From Paenibacillus sp. BIHB 4019 (GTDB taxonomy: Bacteria > Bacillota > Bacilli > Paenibacillales > Paenibacillaceae): a stretch of 64,000 nucleotides of DNA. The stretch lies in contig NZ_CP016808.1 of the NCBI RefSeq assembly GCF_002741035.1, positions 2,976,001 to 3,040,000 of the forward strand, written 5' to 3'. Every line of letters begins with the position of its first letter. Within the stretch, counting starts at the first letter, position 1. The notes below the pieces were generated by a model. It had not been told where the DNA came from. It was given only the letters and a program-made list of their open reading frames with translations, and did no database searches. A program made the position numbers and the translations under genes. Positions 25,143-33,929 of this stretch are shown in pieces.

Positions 25143-26105
25143 ATGTGGAAAACGATTGTTCGCCGTATATTCATTATGATTCCGCAGTTATTTTTACTCA
25201 GCATTCTCGTCTTTTTGCTCGCTAAAGCGATGCCCGGCGATGCGCTCACAGGCCTTGTTGATCCAAGCCTTGATCCTGCGGCGCTGGAAGCGCAGCGAGA
25301 GCGGCTTGGTCTGAACGATCCGTGGCATGTGCAGTACTGGAACTGGATGGTCCATGCGCTCCAGGGCGACTTTGGACAATCGTTCCGCTTCAAAATGCCC
25401 GTGTCCGAGCTCATTAGCCAGCGCATTTTCAATACGATCTGGCTGTCGGCCGCGACGCTGATTTTGACTTATTTAATTGCGATTCCGCTCGGTATCACGA
25501 GCGGCCGCTACAACGATACTTGGGCGGACCGCCTAATTACGGGCTATACGTATTTGGGCTTTGCTGCGCCGCTGTTTATTTTTGGCTTGGTTATGCTGTG
25601 GCTGTTCGGCTTCCACTTTGACTGGTTCCCGACAGGCGGCAGCGTTAAGCCGGGGGTAGAGCCCGGCACGACTGCTTATGTATTTAGCAAAATCTATCAT
25701 TTGCTGCTCCCGGCTCTATCGATGGCGCTGATTACGACCGTAACGACGGTGCAACTGCTGCGCAGCGAAATTATTGATACGAAGCAGCGCGATTTTATTT
25801 TGACCGCAAGGGCTAAGGGGGCCTCGGAGTCCCGAGTCTATAACCGCCATATTTTGCGCAACTCGCTGCTGCCGATTGCCGCCTTTTTCGGCTATGAGAT
25901 TACGGGCTTGATCGGCGGCACTGTATTTATCGAGAGCATCTTCAGCTATCCCGGCATGGGCCAGCTGTTTCTCAGCTCCATCTCCTTGCGGGATTTCAGC
26001 GTCGTGACGGCGCTGGTGCTGCTGTATGGGCTCGCATCAATTTTGGGAGCGTTAATATCGGATTTGATTTTGAGCATCGTCGATCCCCGGATTCGGATCA
26101 AATAA
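25143..26105 (+). CDS. oppB: Oligopeptide ABC transporter permease (OppB/DppB type)
   Basis: 320 residues, integral membrane subunit with about six transmembrane helices. The N-terminal IVRRIFIMIPQLFLLSILVF helix, the periplasmic RLGLNDPWHVQYWNW segment, and the EAA loop (DFILTARAKGASESRVYNRH) that contacts the ATPases are all typical. It ends IVDPRIRIK. It pairs with the permease at 26127 to form the channel. Confidence 0.9.
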   Translation: MWKTIVRRIFIMIPQLFLLSILVFLLAKAMPGDALTGLVDPSLDPAALEAQRERLGLNDPWHVQYWNWMVHALQGDFGQSFRFKMPVSELISQRIFNTIWLSAATLILTYLIAIPLGITSGRYNDTWADRLITGYTYLGFAAPLFIFGLVMLWLFGFHFDWFPTGGSVKPGVEPGTTAYVFSKIYHLLLPALSMALITTVTTVQLLRSEIIDTKQRDFILTARAKGASESRVYNRHILRNSLLPIAAFFGYEITGLIGGTVFIESIFSYPGMGQLFLSSISLRDFSVVTALVLLYGLASILGALISDLILSIVDPRIRIK

Positions 26106-26126
26106 GCGCGTTGGGAGGCTTAAACT

Positions 26127-27017
26127 ATGAGCAAGCTTGCAACCGCCGAGGCGGACCGAAGCCCCTCCGGCTGGAAAATCATCTGGCGGGAAATTGTCCG
26201 CGACAAGGTGGCGTTTGCTTCCTTTCTTTTTCTAGGACTCATTATCGTCTTTGTGTACGGTATTTCGCTTGTGCTGGATCAGAAGCAGATCGTGACCGTC
26301 GATTTGTTCTCGCTGTACAAGCCGCCTTCCGCCGATTTTTGGCTGGGGACGGATTATGGCGGGCGCGACGTGTTCGGGCAGCTGATTATCGGCACGCGCA
26401 ACTCCTTGTCCATCGGCATTATTGTGACGCTGATGACGGGGATTATCGGCATTCTGATCGGGCTGCTGTCGGGTTATTTTGGCGGCAGCGTAGACAATGT
26501 ATTTATGCGCTTCGTCGATTTCTTTATGATTTTGCCGACGCTCATGATCGTTATTGCGTTCGTGACCGCCGTGCCCAAATACAGCATTGTTTCGTTCTCG
26601 CTCATAATGACGGCCTTTCTGTGGATGGGCATTGCCCGGCTGATTCGCTCAAAGGCGCTGCAGGAACGGGAGCTGGATTACATTCAAGCGTCCAGAACGC
26701 TCGGTTCCTCCCATTTGAAAATCATGTTTACGCAGCTGCTGCCGAATCTCAGCTCCATCATTATTGTAACGATGACGCTGAATCTGGCAGCGAACATCGG
26801 TCTTGAATCCGGCCTTTCCTTTCTTGGCTTTGGCTTTCCTGAAAGTACGCCGAGCCTCGGTACCTTAGTCAGCTATGCGAGAAACCCGCAAACCCTGGAG
26901 AGCAGATGGTGGATCTGGTTACCCGCGTCAGTGCTGATTTTGGTATTGATGTTGAGTATAAATAATGTTGGTCAAGCGCTGAAGCGTGCGACGGACGCAA
27001 GACAAAGAAAAGGTTAA
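26127..27017 (+). CDS. oppC: Oligopeptide ABC transporter permease (OppC/DppC type)
   Basis: 296 residues. The cytosolic N-terminus, one helix (VAFASFLFLGLIIVFVYGIS), the OppC-specific segment ADFWLGTDYGGRDVFGQLI and the EAA loop ERELDYIQASRTLGSSHLKI are present. The C-terminus ends NNVGQALKRATDARQRKG. The gene follows oppB by 21 bases and precedes the binding-protein gene by 20. Confidence 0.9.
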   Translation: MSKLATAEADRSPSGWKIIWREIVRDKVAFASFLFLGLIIVFVYGISLVLDQKQIVTVDLFSLYKPPSADFWLGTDYGGRDVFGQLIIGTRNSLSIGIIVTLMTGIIGILIGLLSGYFGGSVDNVFMRFVDFFMILPTLMIVIAFVTAVPKYSIVSFSLIMTAFLWMGIARLIRSKALQERELDYIQASRTLGSSHLKIMFTQLLPNLSSIIIVTMTLNLAANIGLESGLSFLGFGFPESTPSLGTLVSYARNPQTLESRWWIWLPASVLILVLMLSINNVGQALKRATDARQRKG

Positions 27018-27037
27018 TAAAAGGAGGAGATGGTGTA

Positions 27038-28882
27038 ATGGGAAAGGGTAAGGGGACAAAGTATGTATTCGTTTCGCTGATGCTTGTGCTTGCGCTAATG
27101 CTGGGGGCATGTACATCAAATGGCGGAAGTGGGGCAGCCGAGAGCGCAAGTCCTGGAGCGAGCGCCGAACCTGCGGCTAGTGCAAGTGCAGCACCAACTG
27201 AAGAGGATGGCCTTTTTTCCATTGAGGATTTTAACAAGGTGAAGATTAATGAAGGAACGGCGCTGAAGGGCGGCTCCGTCACTTACGGCTTGGTGTCCGA
27301 TACGCCATTTGAAGGTACGCTGAACTACAATTTCTATTCGGGCAACCCGGATGCGATGGTCCTCCAATGGTTTGACGAGGGACTATTAACTTGGGATGCG
27401 AACTACGTCTATACGAATGATGGCGCAGCTACCTATGAGGTTGCTGAGGATGGCCGCACGTTTACCTTTACGATTCACGACAATGTGAACTGGCAGGACG
27501 GCAAGCCGGTAACAGCTGAAGATTGGCTGTTCGCGCATGAGATAATCGGTCACAAGGACTATGATGGTCCGCGCTACGATTCCAATTTTACGAACATTGA
27601 AGGCATGCAGGAATACCATGACGGCAAAGCCAAAACGATTTCCGGCATTAAGGTGCTTGGAGACAAGCAGCTGCAAATTACGTATATTCAGTCTACTCCG
27701 TCTCTACTGACGGGCGGCGTTTGGATATATCCGTTGGCGAAGCATATTTTTGGCGATATGGACGTAGCGAAAATTTCCGCTTCCAAGGAAGTGCGCGAGA
27801 AGCCGATCGGCTTCGGACCTTTTAAAGTGAAATCAATTGTACCAGGCGAGTCGGTCGTGTTCGAGAAAAATGCCGAATACTGGCGCGGCGAACCTGCTTT
27901 GGATGAGGTTGTGCTGAAGGTCATCAACCCGACGACGGTTGTGCAGCAGCTTGAGAGCGGCGGCGTTGATCTCGTCGATTCGTTCCCGGTTGACCAATAT
28001 CCGGACAATGCGGGCATGTCGAACGTCGAGTTCCTAGGCATGATTGATCGCGCATATACGTATATCGGCTTTAAGCTTGGCACTTGGGATAAAGAAGCAA
28101 AAGTCGTTAAGCCGAATGACAAGGCGAAAATGGGCGATGTGAATTTGCGCAAGGCGATGTGGCAGGCAGTGGACAATGATGCAGTCGGCAAAAAGTTCTA
28201 TCACGGCCTGCGCTGGAATGCGACGACGCTTATTCCGCCGTCCCACCCAGAGTTCCATGACTCCACCAATAAAGGCGTAACCTACGATCCGGAGGCGGCG
28301 AAAAAGCTGCTGGACGACGCGGGCTACAAATTAAACGGCGAATTCCGCACGAATCCAGATGGCAGCGAGCTGGTCATCAATTTTATTTCAATGACAGGCG
28401 GAGATATTGCTGAGCCGCTGGCCCGTTATTATGTGCAGTCATGGGCGGCAATCGGCCTTAATGTCAATCTGGAAATGGTCGAGTTCAACTCCTTCTATGA
28501 CCGTGTAGGCAACAATGGGGACGACGATCCTGCGGTTGATGTTTATCAGGCGGCGTGGTCGGTTGGCATCGATGTAGACCCTGCTGGTCTATATGGCAGA
28601 GATGCGATTTATAACTTCCCGCGTTTTGAGACGGAGGAGAATAGCAGGCTGCTCGCCGAGGGCGTATCGGAGAAAGCCTTTGATGTAGAGGTGCGCAAAG
28701 GCATTTATAAAGAATGGCAGCAGTATATGGTCGATCAGGTTCCGGTATTCCCGACCCTATACCGCTCCGAGCTTGTTCCGGTGAATAAGCGTATTATGAA
28801 CTATGCAATCGGCGATGGCACCGGCATTTATTTGCATCAGCTGGCTGTCTCGCAAGATAAACCGTTTGTAGCGGCGAAATAG
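27038..28882 (+). CDS. oppA: Oligopeptide-binding lipoprotein (SBP_bac_5)
   Basis: 614 residues. The lipobox LMLGAC near residue 25 predicts a membrane-anchored lipoprotein, followed by a Ser/Ala-rich linker. The extracellular part is a family 5 solute-binding protein: FTIHDNVNWQDGKPVTAEDWL, PIGFGPFKVKSIVPGESVVF, NLRKAMWQAVDNDAVGKKF and DPEAAKKLLDDAGY are characteristic segments. It captures peptides, or possibly another ligand such as an oligosaccharide, for the upstream transporter. It is the last gene of the operon, where such proteins are often more strongly expressed. Confidence 0.9.
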   Translation: MGKGKGTKYVFVSLMLVLALMLGACTSNGGSGAAESASPGASAEPAASASAAPTEEDGLFSIEDFNKVKINEGTALKGGSVTYGLVSDTPFEGTLNYNFYSGNPDAMVLQWFDEGLLTWDANYVYTNDGAATYEVAEDGRTFTFTIHDNVNWQDGKPVTAEDWLFAHEIIGHKDYDGPRYDSNFTNIEGMQEYHDGKAKTISGIKVLGDKQLQITYIQSTPSLLTGGVWIYPLAKHIFGDMDVAKISASKEVREKPIGFGPFKVKSIVPGESVVFEKNAEYWRGEPALDEVVLKVINPTTVVQQLESGGVDLVDSFPVDQYPDNAGMSNVEFLGMIDRAYTYIGFKLGTWDKEAKVVKPNDKAKMGDVNLRKAMWQAVDNDAVGKKFYHGLRWNATTLIPPSHPEFHDSTNKGVTYDPEAAKKLLDDAGYKLNGEFRTNPDGSELVINFISMTGGDIAEPLARYYVQSWAAIGLNVNLEMVEFNSFYDRVGNNGDDDPAVDVYQAAWSVGIDVDPAGLYGRDAIYNFPRFETEENSRLLAEGVSEKAFDVEVRKGIYKEWQQYMVDQVPVFPTLYRSELVPVNKRIMNYAIGDGTGIYLHQLAVSQDKPFVAAK

Positions 28883-28948
28883 CGTATAATAGAGCTTAGA
28901 GTAGCAAACAAGATAATCGGAGGGCCTCAGTTGCCCACCCGTTAGACA

Positions 28949-28993
28949 AGGGCTGTTCACTAGGGCGGAGGATTCCGCCTTGGGGAGCAGCCC
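28949..28993 (+). terminator. Possible hairpin terminator after the oligopeptide operon
   Basis: GGGCTG/CAGCCC and inner GGGCGGA/TCCGCC arms could form a long stem 67 bases past the oppA stop. No T-run follows, so function is doubtful. Confidence 0.35.
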
Positions 28994-29103
28994 GCTTTGC
29001 GGTTGCAGGGGGAGGACGCGGCTGCGCTCTTTTCAAACGGAGGCGGGAATGCTACAATCTCTGAAACTATAGCTTTGAAAATGGGGAAAGGCAGGTAACG
29101 AAT

Positions 29104-29622
29104 ATGAGCAATCGGCCTTCTAGAAATGACTTTAATCCTTATTATGAAACGTATATTGAAAAAGTGCCGGAAGGCAGCATCAATGATGTGCTGCTTGAGG
29201 CGCAGCAGGCGACAAGCGAGCTGCTGGCAAGCATTCCGGAGGAGCGCGGCAGTTTTAAATACGCAGAAGGCAAATGGAGCATGAAGGAAGTCATTGGCCA
29301 TATTAATGATACCGAGCGCGTGATGAGCTATCGCCTGCTGCGGATTTCACGGGGCGATTCGACGCCGCTGCCTGGTTTTGATCAGGATGTGTTTGTAGCG
29401 GGTGCGCGGTTTAATGAGTATACGATCGAGGAGCTTGCTGAAGAGTATCGGGCGATCAGGCAATCGACGCTTAAGCTGCTCGACAAGCTTACCGATGAGG
29501 AGCTGTCACGGCGCGGCAGCGCAAGCGATTCCGAGGTAACGGCATTAGCGCTCGCCTACATTATCGCCGGTCACGAGCTGCACCATTTGAACGTATTGAA
29601 GGAACGATATTTAATTGACTAG
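29104..29622 (+). CDS. DinB-family protein (DinB_2, YfiT-like)
   Basis: 172 residues, four-helix-bundle DinB superfamily. The three metal-ligand histidines typical of the family can be placed at GHINDTERVM and the GHELHHLNVLKERY end. These proteins are thought to be metal-dependent and may transfer thiols such as bacillithiol, but the substrate here is unknown. It is monocistronic and its stop is inside the left end of the two-hairpin repeat at 29622-29723. Confidence 0.82.
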   Translation: MSNRPSRNDFNPYYETYIEKVPEGSINDVLLEAQQATSELLASIPEERGSFKYAEGKWSMKEVIGHINDTERVMSYRLLRISRGDSTPLPGFDQDVFVAGARFNEYTIEELAEEYRAIRQSTLKLLDKLTDEELSRRGSASDSEVTALALAYIIAGHELHHLNVLKERYLID

Positions 29623-29723
29623 AAATATATGCATTTATAAGTTGTGCACTTATAAATGGGCTTATATTTCATCGCGAAACGGAAGCCTTGCCGCCAAAGG
29701 AAGGCTTCAGCCGTTTACACTTG
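29622..29723. repeat. Solitary copy of the two-hairpin repeat element
   Basis: It has the same order of parts as the 98-bp units at 9498-9889: an AT-rich palindrome (GAAATATA..CATTTATAAG against CTTATAAATG..TATATTTC), then ATCGCGAAACGG, a GC-rich hairpin (AAGCCTT / AAGGCTT around GCCGCCAAAGG), and CCGTTT. The stem sequences differ from the tandem copies but still pair, which suggests that structure is conserved. Confidence 0.7.
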
Positions 29724-29754
29724 CCTAAATAACAGTCACCAAAGGAGCTCTATG

Positions 29755-31200
29755 ATGAGTGAAGCAAGCTTTAAGGATTATCAATTAAGTGAAGACATTA
29801 CCCGGGCGCTGGACAGCTTAGGCTACAAGCAGCCGACGATTGTGCAACGCGAAGTCATTCCGATTGCGCTGAGCAAGCGCGATCTTACGGTCAAGTCGCA
29901 TACCGGCAGCGGCAAGACGGCAGCCTATGGCATTCCCATTTGCGAAATGGTGGATTGGGACGAAAATCGCCCGCAGGCGCTCGTTCTTACACCGACACGC
30001 GAGCTTGCTGATCAAGTAACCGAGGACATCACGAATATAGGCCGATACAAAAGAATTAAAGCGACGGCGATTTATGGCAAGCAGCCCTTTGCCCCGCAGC
30101 GCATGCAGCTGACGCAAAAAAATCATGTGGTCGTCGGTACGCCTGGGCGCATTATGGACCATATCGAAAAAGACACGATCGATCTGGAGAAGCTGCGCTT
30201 CCTCGTCATTGACGAGGCGGACGAAATGCTGAGCATGGGCTTCATCGAGCAGCTGGAAATGATTATTCAGGAGTTGCCGAAGGATCGAGTGACGCTGCTA
30301 TTCTCCGCTACGCTGCCGAAGGATGTAGAGCGGCTGTGCCATCGCTATATGAATGATCCGGTGGATATTGCGATTAAAGCTGAGGGCGCCGCGAAAGCCG
30401 AAATCGATCATTCGTTGTATATCGTGCGGGATAACCGCAAGCTGCAATTGCTGCAGGATGTGACGGTAATGGAAAACCCGGACAGCTGCATCATTTTTTG
30501 CCGGACGCAGTTGAATGTCGATGAGGTGCATCATGAACTGACCCAGCTCGGTTATCCGATTGGCAAAATTCATGGCGGCATGGAGCAGGATGATCGAAAT
30601 CGCGTAATGGGAGAATACCGCAGAGGCGAGTTCCGTTATTTGGTGGCGACTGATGTAGCAGCGCGGGGCATTGATATTGATCGAATTACCCATGTGATTA
30701 ACTACGATTTTCCGATGGAGAAGGAAAGCTTTGTCCACCGTGCAGGCCGAACTGGACGAGCAGGCAACAAGGGCAAGGCGATCTCGTTCGTGACGCCAAA
30801 TGAGGATTCTTTTCTCGCTAATGTTGAGGCGTACATCGGGTTTAAAATCCGGCAGGCGGAAGCTCCGCCTGAAGATGTGGTGGACAGCCGCAGGGAAAGC
30901 TTTGAGCTGAAGCTGAAAACAAGTCCGGAATTGAAGCAGGACAAGAAGTCACAGCTCAGCGCAGACATCCTCAAGCTTCATTTCAACGGAGGCAAGAAAA
31001 ATAAGCTCAGAGCGGTTGATTTCGTCGGCACCATTGCGAAAATCGAGGGCATGACGGCCGTAGATATCGGCATCATTACGATTGAGGACAATAAGACGTA
31101 TGTGGAAATTTTGAATGGCAAAGGCAGCCTCGTGCTGCAAGCGATGAAAAACACGACGGTCAAAGGCAAGCTGCTTAAAGTACAGCCTGCTCGGAAATAA
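29755..31200 (+). CDS. dbpA: DEAD-box RNA helicase, DbpA/YxiN type
   Basis: 481 residues from ATG 29755 (ATG 29752 is equally possible), with AAAGGAG at 29741-29747. Longer upstream starts would run through the repeat element. Helicase motifs are complete: [14 protein letters not shown] (Q motif), [14 protein letters not shown] (I), PTRELADQ (Ia), TPGRIMDH (Ib), VIDEADEM (II), FSATLP (III), [17 protein letters not shown] (V) and [10 protein letters not shown] (VI). The last ~70 residues form the DbpA RNA-binding domain ([16 protein letters not shown] ... [11 protein letters not shown]), which in YxiN/DbpA targets the 23S rRNA hairpin 92 region in ribosome assembly. Confidence 0.93.
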   Translation: MSEASFKDYQLSEDITRALDSLGYKQPTIVQREVIPIALSKRDLTVKSHTGSGKTAAYGIPICEMVDWDENRPQALVLTPTRELADQVTEDITNIGRYKRIKATAIYGKQPFAPQRMQLTQKNHVVVGTPGRIMDHIEKDTIDLEKLRFLVIDEADEMLSMGFIEQLEMIIQELPKDRVTLLFSATLPKDVERLCHRYMNDPVDIAIKAEGAAKAEIDHSLYIVRDNRKLQLLQDVTVMENPDSCIIFCRTQLNVDEVHHELTQLGYPIGKIHGGMEQDDRNRVMGEYRRGEFRYLVATDVAARGIDIDRITHVINYDFPMEKESFVHRAGRTGRAGNKGKAISFVTPNEDSFLANVEAYIGFKIRQAEAPPEDVVDSRRESFELKLKTSPELKQDKKSQLSADILKLHFNGGKKNKLRAVDFVGTIAKIEGMTAVDIGIITIEDNKTYVEILNGKGSLVLQAMKNTTVKGKLLKVQPARK

Positions 31201-31205
31201 CAGGT

Positions 31206-31300
31206 AAAACCGATGGCGATCAGCAGCAAAGGCAGCGGGAAGGGCGTACTAAGCAAGGCGCTCCTCCCAGCCATTATGCTTCATCGTTATCGGTTTTTTT
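31206..31300 (+). terminator. Probable terminator of dbpA
   Basis: AAAACCGATGGCGAT pairs with ATCGTTATCGGTTT across a GC-rich interior and is followed by T residues. The loop is long. Confidence 0.55.
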
Positions 31301-31340
31301 ATTGAGAAAGCAAAAAGCCCCGACTGACAAAGTTGAGCTT

Positions 31341-31375
31341 TTGACATTTGTATTGGGCTGGTCCATATGATATGG
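31341..31375 (+). promoter_or_regulatory. Promoter and possible operator of the TetR gene
   Basis: TTGACA (31341-31346) and TATGAT (31366-31371) have a 19-base spacer. The -10 is embedded in a perfect short palindrome CCATAT-G-ATATGG (31363-31375), a candidate autoregulatory site. Confidence 0.45.
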
Positions 31376-31409
31376 TTGAAGCAGCAAAACGAACAAAGAG
31401 GGGATTACA

Positions 31410-31997
31410 ATGGCAAATGAAACGCCGCTAACGAAGGAAGCCATATTGGACGCAGCGGAACAGGTGCTTCGGAGATACGGCCCCGATAAAACGTCGGTTA
31501 CGGACATCGCGAAGTTTCTTCAGGTCAGCCATGGCACCTTATATCGGCATTTTGCGAACAAGGCTGCGCTTCGAGAGACAGTTACCGAGAGATGGCTGGA
31601 TAAGAGCGTATCCGAGCCTCTGGAAGGGATTGCATCTGCAACAGGCGGCAGCGCTGCTGTACAATTGCGCTCATGGCTTGAAGCGCTTATGGAGAAGAAG
31701 CGGATGTATGCGCTTGAGGATGCAGAGATGTTTGCGATGTATTCAGCGGTAACGCTGGAAGCCGTTGATTTAATTGCGGCGCATGTCGATCACTTGGTCA
31801 ATCAGATTGCCATCATTGTAGAACGCGGCATGCACAGCGGCGAGTTTAATCAAGGCGATGCGCATGCGACGGCAAGGGCTATTTTTCTGGCGACGACGAA
31901 ATTTCATCATCCGGCTTTTGTGCGCGAATGGTCGAGCAAGAAAATAGCTCAGGACTTTGATGCGGTATGGAGCTTGCTGCTTGCCGGATTACAATAA
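31410..31997 (+). CDS. TetR/AcrR-family transcriptional regulator
   Basis: 195 residues behind AGAGGGGA. The N-terminal HTH is clear: ILDAAEQVLRRYGPDKTSVTDIAKFLQVSHGTLYRHFANK. The C-terminal ligand-binding half (residues ~80-195) resembles the AefR/YbiH-type C-terminal region without a specific ligand signature. The neighbouring SDR gene, which has its own promoter and shares a TTGACATTTG sequence with this promoter, is the most likely target. It is separated from it by a terminator. Confidence 0.88.
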   Translation: MANETPLTKEAILDAAEQVLRRYGPDKTSVTDIAKFLQVSHGTLYRHFANKAALRETVTERWLDKSVSEPLEGIASATGGSAAVQLRSWLEALMEKKRMYALEDAEMFAMYSAVTLEAVDLIAAHVDHLVNQIAIIVERGMHSGEFNQGDAHATARAIFLATTKFHHPAFVREWSSKKIAQDFDAVWSLLLAGLQ

Positions 31998-32058
31998 ATA
32001 CGCCTTTAGAAACAGATCGGATTATTCCGGCAGCCGTTTCTAACAGGCGTATTTTTTT
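31996..32058 (+). terminator. Terminator of the TetR gene
   Basis: AAATACGCCT..AGAAAC pairs with GTTTCT..AGGCGTATTT, followed by seven T. It starts at the stop codon. Confidence 0.85.
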
Positions 32059-32099
32059 GCGCTTAAATCGTATAAATGACAAAAAATAATATTTGTTAT

Positions 32100-32128
32100 T
32101 TGACATTTGATAGGTGTCAGCATATACT
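32100..32128 (+). promoter_or_regulatory. Promoter of the SDR gene with overlapping inverted repeat
   Basis: TTGACA (32100-32105), a 17-base spacer and TATACT (32123-32128) make a near-consensus SigA promoter. TGACA (32101-32105) and TGTCA (32115-32119) are inverted arms spaced 9 bases apart, and TTGACATTTG recurs at the TetR promoter (31341). A TetR operator is inferred. Confidence 0.6.
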
Positions 32129-32178
32129 CGAATCAACAACAACGAGGAACGATTCCTCGACAAAGGATGGGACCATAG

Positions 32179-32922
32179 ATGGAGAAAAGTTTAACGGGCA
32201 AAGTGGCATTAGTTACGGGCGCATCGAGAGGCATTGGGCAGAAAATCGCTGAGCATTTGGCACGGCATGGAGCCAAGGTAGTTGTCAATTATGCAAGCAG
32301 CTCGGCAAAGGCGGACGAGGTAGTCGCTGGAATTAAACGCAATGGCGGGGAAGCGACAGCAATTGGAGCGGATATTAGCAAGGTGGCGGAGATTGAAGAG
32401 CTGTTCCGCAAAGCATTGGAAGCCTATGCTCAGATAGACATTTTGGTTAACAATGCAGGCATTATGATTAACAAGCCGCTCGCAAGCATAACGGAAGAGG
32501 ATTTTGACAAGCAGTTTGAGATTAATGTCAAAGGCACCTTTTTTGCCATTCAGCAGGCAGCGCTGCATATGAAGGAAAACGGGCGCATCATTAATTTCTC
32601 AACGTCGGTGGCGGGCCATATGTTCCCGGCTTACAGCACCTACGCAGGAACGAAAGGCGCGGTGGAGCAGTTTACCCGCCAGCTTGCGAAGGAGCTTGGT
32701 CCGAAGGGCATTACGATCAATGCCATTGCTCCAGGACCTGTAAACACGGAACTGTTCAAGGCAGGGAAGACGGAGGAGCAGATAACGGCGATCAGCAATG
32801 CCAATGCCTTTGGACGGCTGGGCGAGCCGGAGGACATTTCACAGGTAGTGCTGTTTCTGGCAAGCAAGGAGTCGCAGTGGGTAACCGGTCAAACGCTGCG
32901 CGTGAATGGCGGATTTATTTAA
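32179..32922 (+). CDS. Short-chain dehydrogenase/reductase (SDR, FabG-like)
   Basis: 247 residues of the classical SDR family. NAD(P)-binding TGASRGIG, the NNAG motif (LVNNAGIM), catalytic Ser in NFSTSVAG, YAGTK with the catalytic Tyr and Lys, and PGPVNTELF are all present. The end (GQTLRVNGGFI) is the usual C-terminus. Basic residues after the glycine motif favour NADP(H). The substrate is unknown. It sits downstream of a TetR gene, an arrangement common for inducible SDR enzymes. Confidence 0.9.
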   Translation: MEKSLTGKVALVTGASRGIGQKIAEHLARHGAKVVVNYASSSAKADEVVAGIKRNGGEATAIGADISKVAEIEELFRKALEAYAQIDILVNNAGIMINKPLASITEEDFDKQFEINVKGTFFAIQQAALHMKENGRIINFSTSVAGHMFPAYSTYAGTKGAVEQFTRQLAKELGPKGITINAIAPGPVNTELFKAGKTEEQITAISNANAFGRLGEPEDISQVVLFLASKESQWVTGQTLRVNGGFI

Positions 32923-32980
32923 AAGGATAGTTTGAAGCCCTCTCGCAGCTATGTTATGGTTCGTATAAAAGGAGAGGACG

Positions 32981-33835
32981 ATGATGCAGCATCTGAATCA
33001 AATCGTGCGGCTTTTGGAAGAGGATACGCTTACCAACATAACACTTCTGAAAATGATTGAGGCTTATGAGGCATCCATCATTATCCAATTCATTGAAGGC
33101 TCTGAACCGTCGCAATGGGGGCTGCTCCTGCTGCTTCCAGTCGAAGCATATCCCTATGATCAGCAAACATATCCTGAAGCTGACTATATCGCTTTTGTCG
33201 CGTATACGGAGCAGTCGCTGCTGCCCGAACTGCTCACAGCTGTTCCCGCAGGTACCCGCCTCGTATTCAAGCTCCAGAAGGATGAGTATCGGGAACAGCT
33301 TGCCAACTATTACGAGTTGGAACAGGCGAGAGCTTATATTTCCTATACGAGCCAAGACGAGCTTACAAGCAGCAGCGTGCAGCATCATAAGCTGCATAAG
33401 CCGATTCATAAGGCGATTAGAAATGAAGATGTTGTGAAGCATGAGGCGCTGGCAGAGGAGCTGCTGCCGCTGCTTTGCAGCAACGGCTATACGCCAGAGG
33501 AGCTTCGCGGCTATTTTGCTGCAGGCGCCTATTCCTTCGTTATATACCGGGACGGCGAGGCTGCTGCCGGATGCTTTATTTTTCGCAACTATAATGAAAT
33601 TTGGGAAATTGCAGGTGTCCATACGCGGGAGCACTGGCGCGGGCAAGGCTTGGCGAGGCAGCTTGTGGCTGCCGCCCTGGAGCAATTGCGGCAGTTAGGG
33701 CTGAGGCCGAGATATCATGTGCTGGAGACGAACGCCGCCTCGATTCGGCTAGCGGAGTCGCTGGGACTCCTGCCCTTCATGAAGCTGACGCATCATACGA
33801 TGCGAAGCCCCGCCGCGGTACCGCAGCAAATTTAG
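32981..33835 (+). CDS. GNAT-family N-acetyltransferase
   Basis: 284 residues; GGAGAGG lies 4-10 bases upstream, and ATG 32984 is an alternative start. The C-terminal ~100 residues form the acetyltransferase core: AAGCFIFRNYNEIWEIAGVH, the acetyl-CoA loop REHWRGQGLARQLVAAAL, and LETNAASIRLAESLGLLPF. The N-terminal half is acidic and unrecognised. The acceptor is unknown. Confidence 0.85.
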   Translation: MMQHLNQIVRLLEEDTLTNITLLKMIEAYEASIIIQFIEGSEPSQWGLLLLLPVEAYPYDQQTYPEADYIAFVAYTEQSLLPELLTAVPAGTRLVFKLQKDEYREQLANYYELEQARAYISYTSQDELTSSSVQHHKLHKPIHKAIRNEDVVKHEALAEELLPLLCSNGYTPEELRGYFAAGAYSFVIYRDGEAAAGCFIFRNYNEIWEIAGVHTREHWRGQGLARQLVAAALEQLRQLGLRPRYHVLETNAASIRLAESLGLLPFMKLTHHTMRSPAAVPQQI

Positions 33836-33846
33836 GCGAATCAACA

Positions 33847-33884
33847 AAAGCCCGCCCTTCAACGCTAGCTGAAGGGCGGGCTTT
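33847..33884. terminator. Bidirectional terminator between convergent genes
   Basis: A perfect 15-bp stem (AAAGCCCGCCCTTCA) with an 8-base loop serves the GNAT gene on + and can serve the lipoprotein gene on -. Confidence 0.88.
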
Positions 33885-33929
33885 GCTGCCGCGTTATTTT
33901 TCAATATCGTGTTTGCGCTTCGTCAAATC

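Noticed and set aside
26111..26806. Open frame of 231 codons on + overlapping oppC in another frame
   Set aside because: oppC in the other frame has full family motifs; this frame has none.
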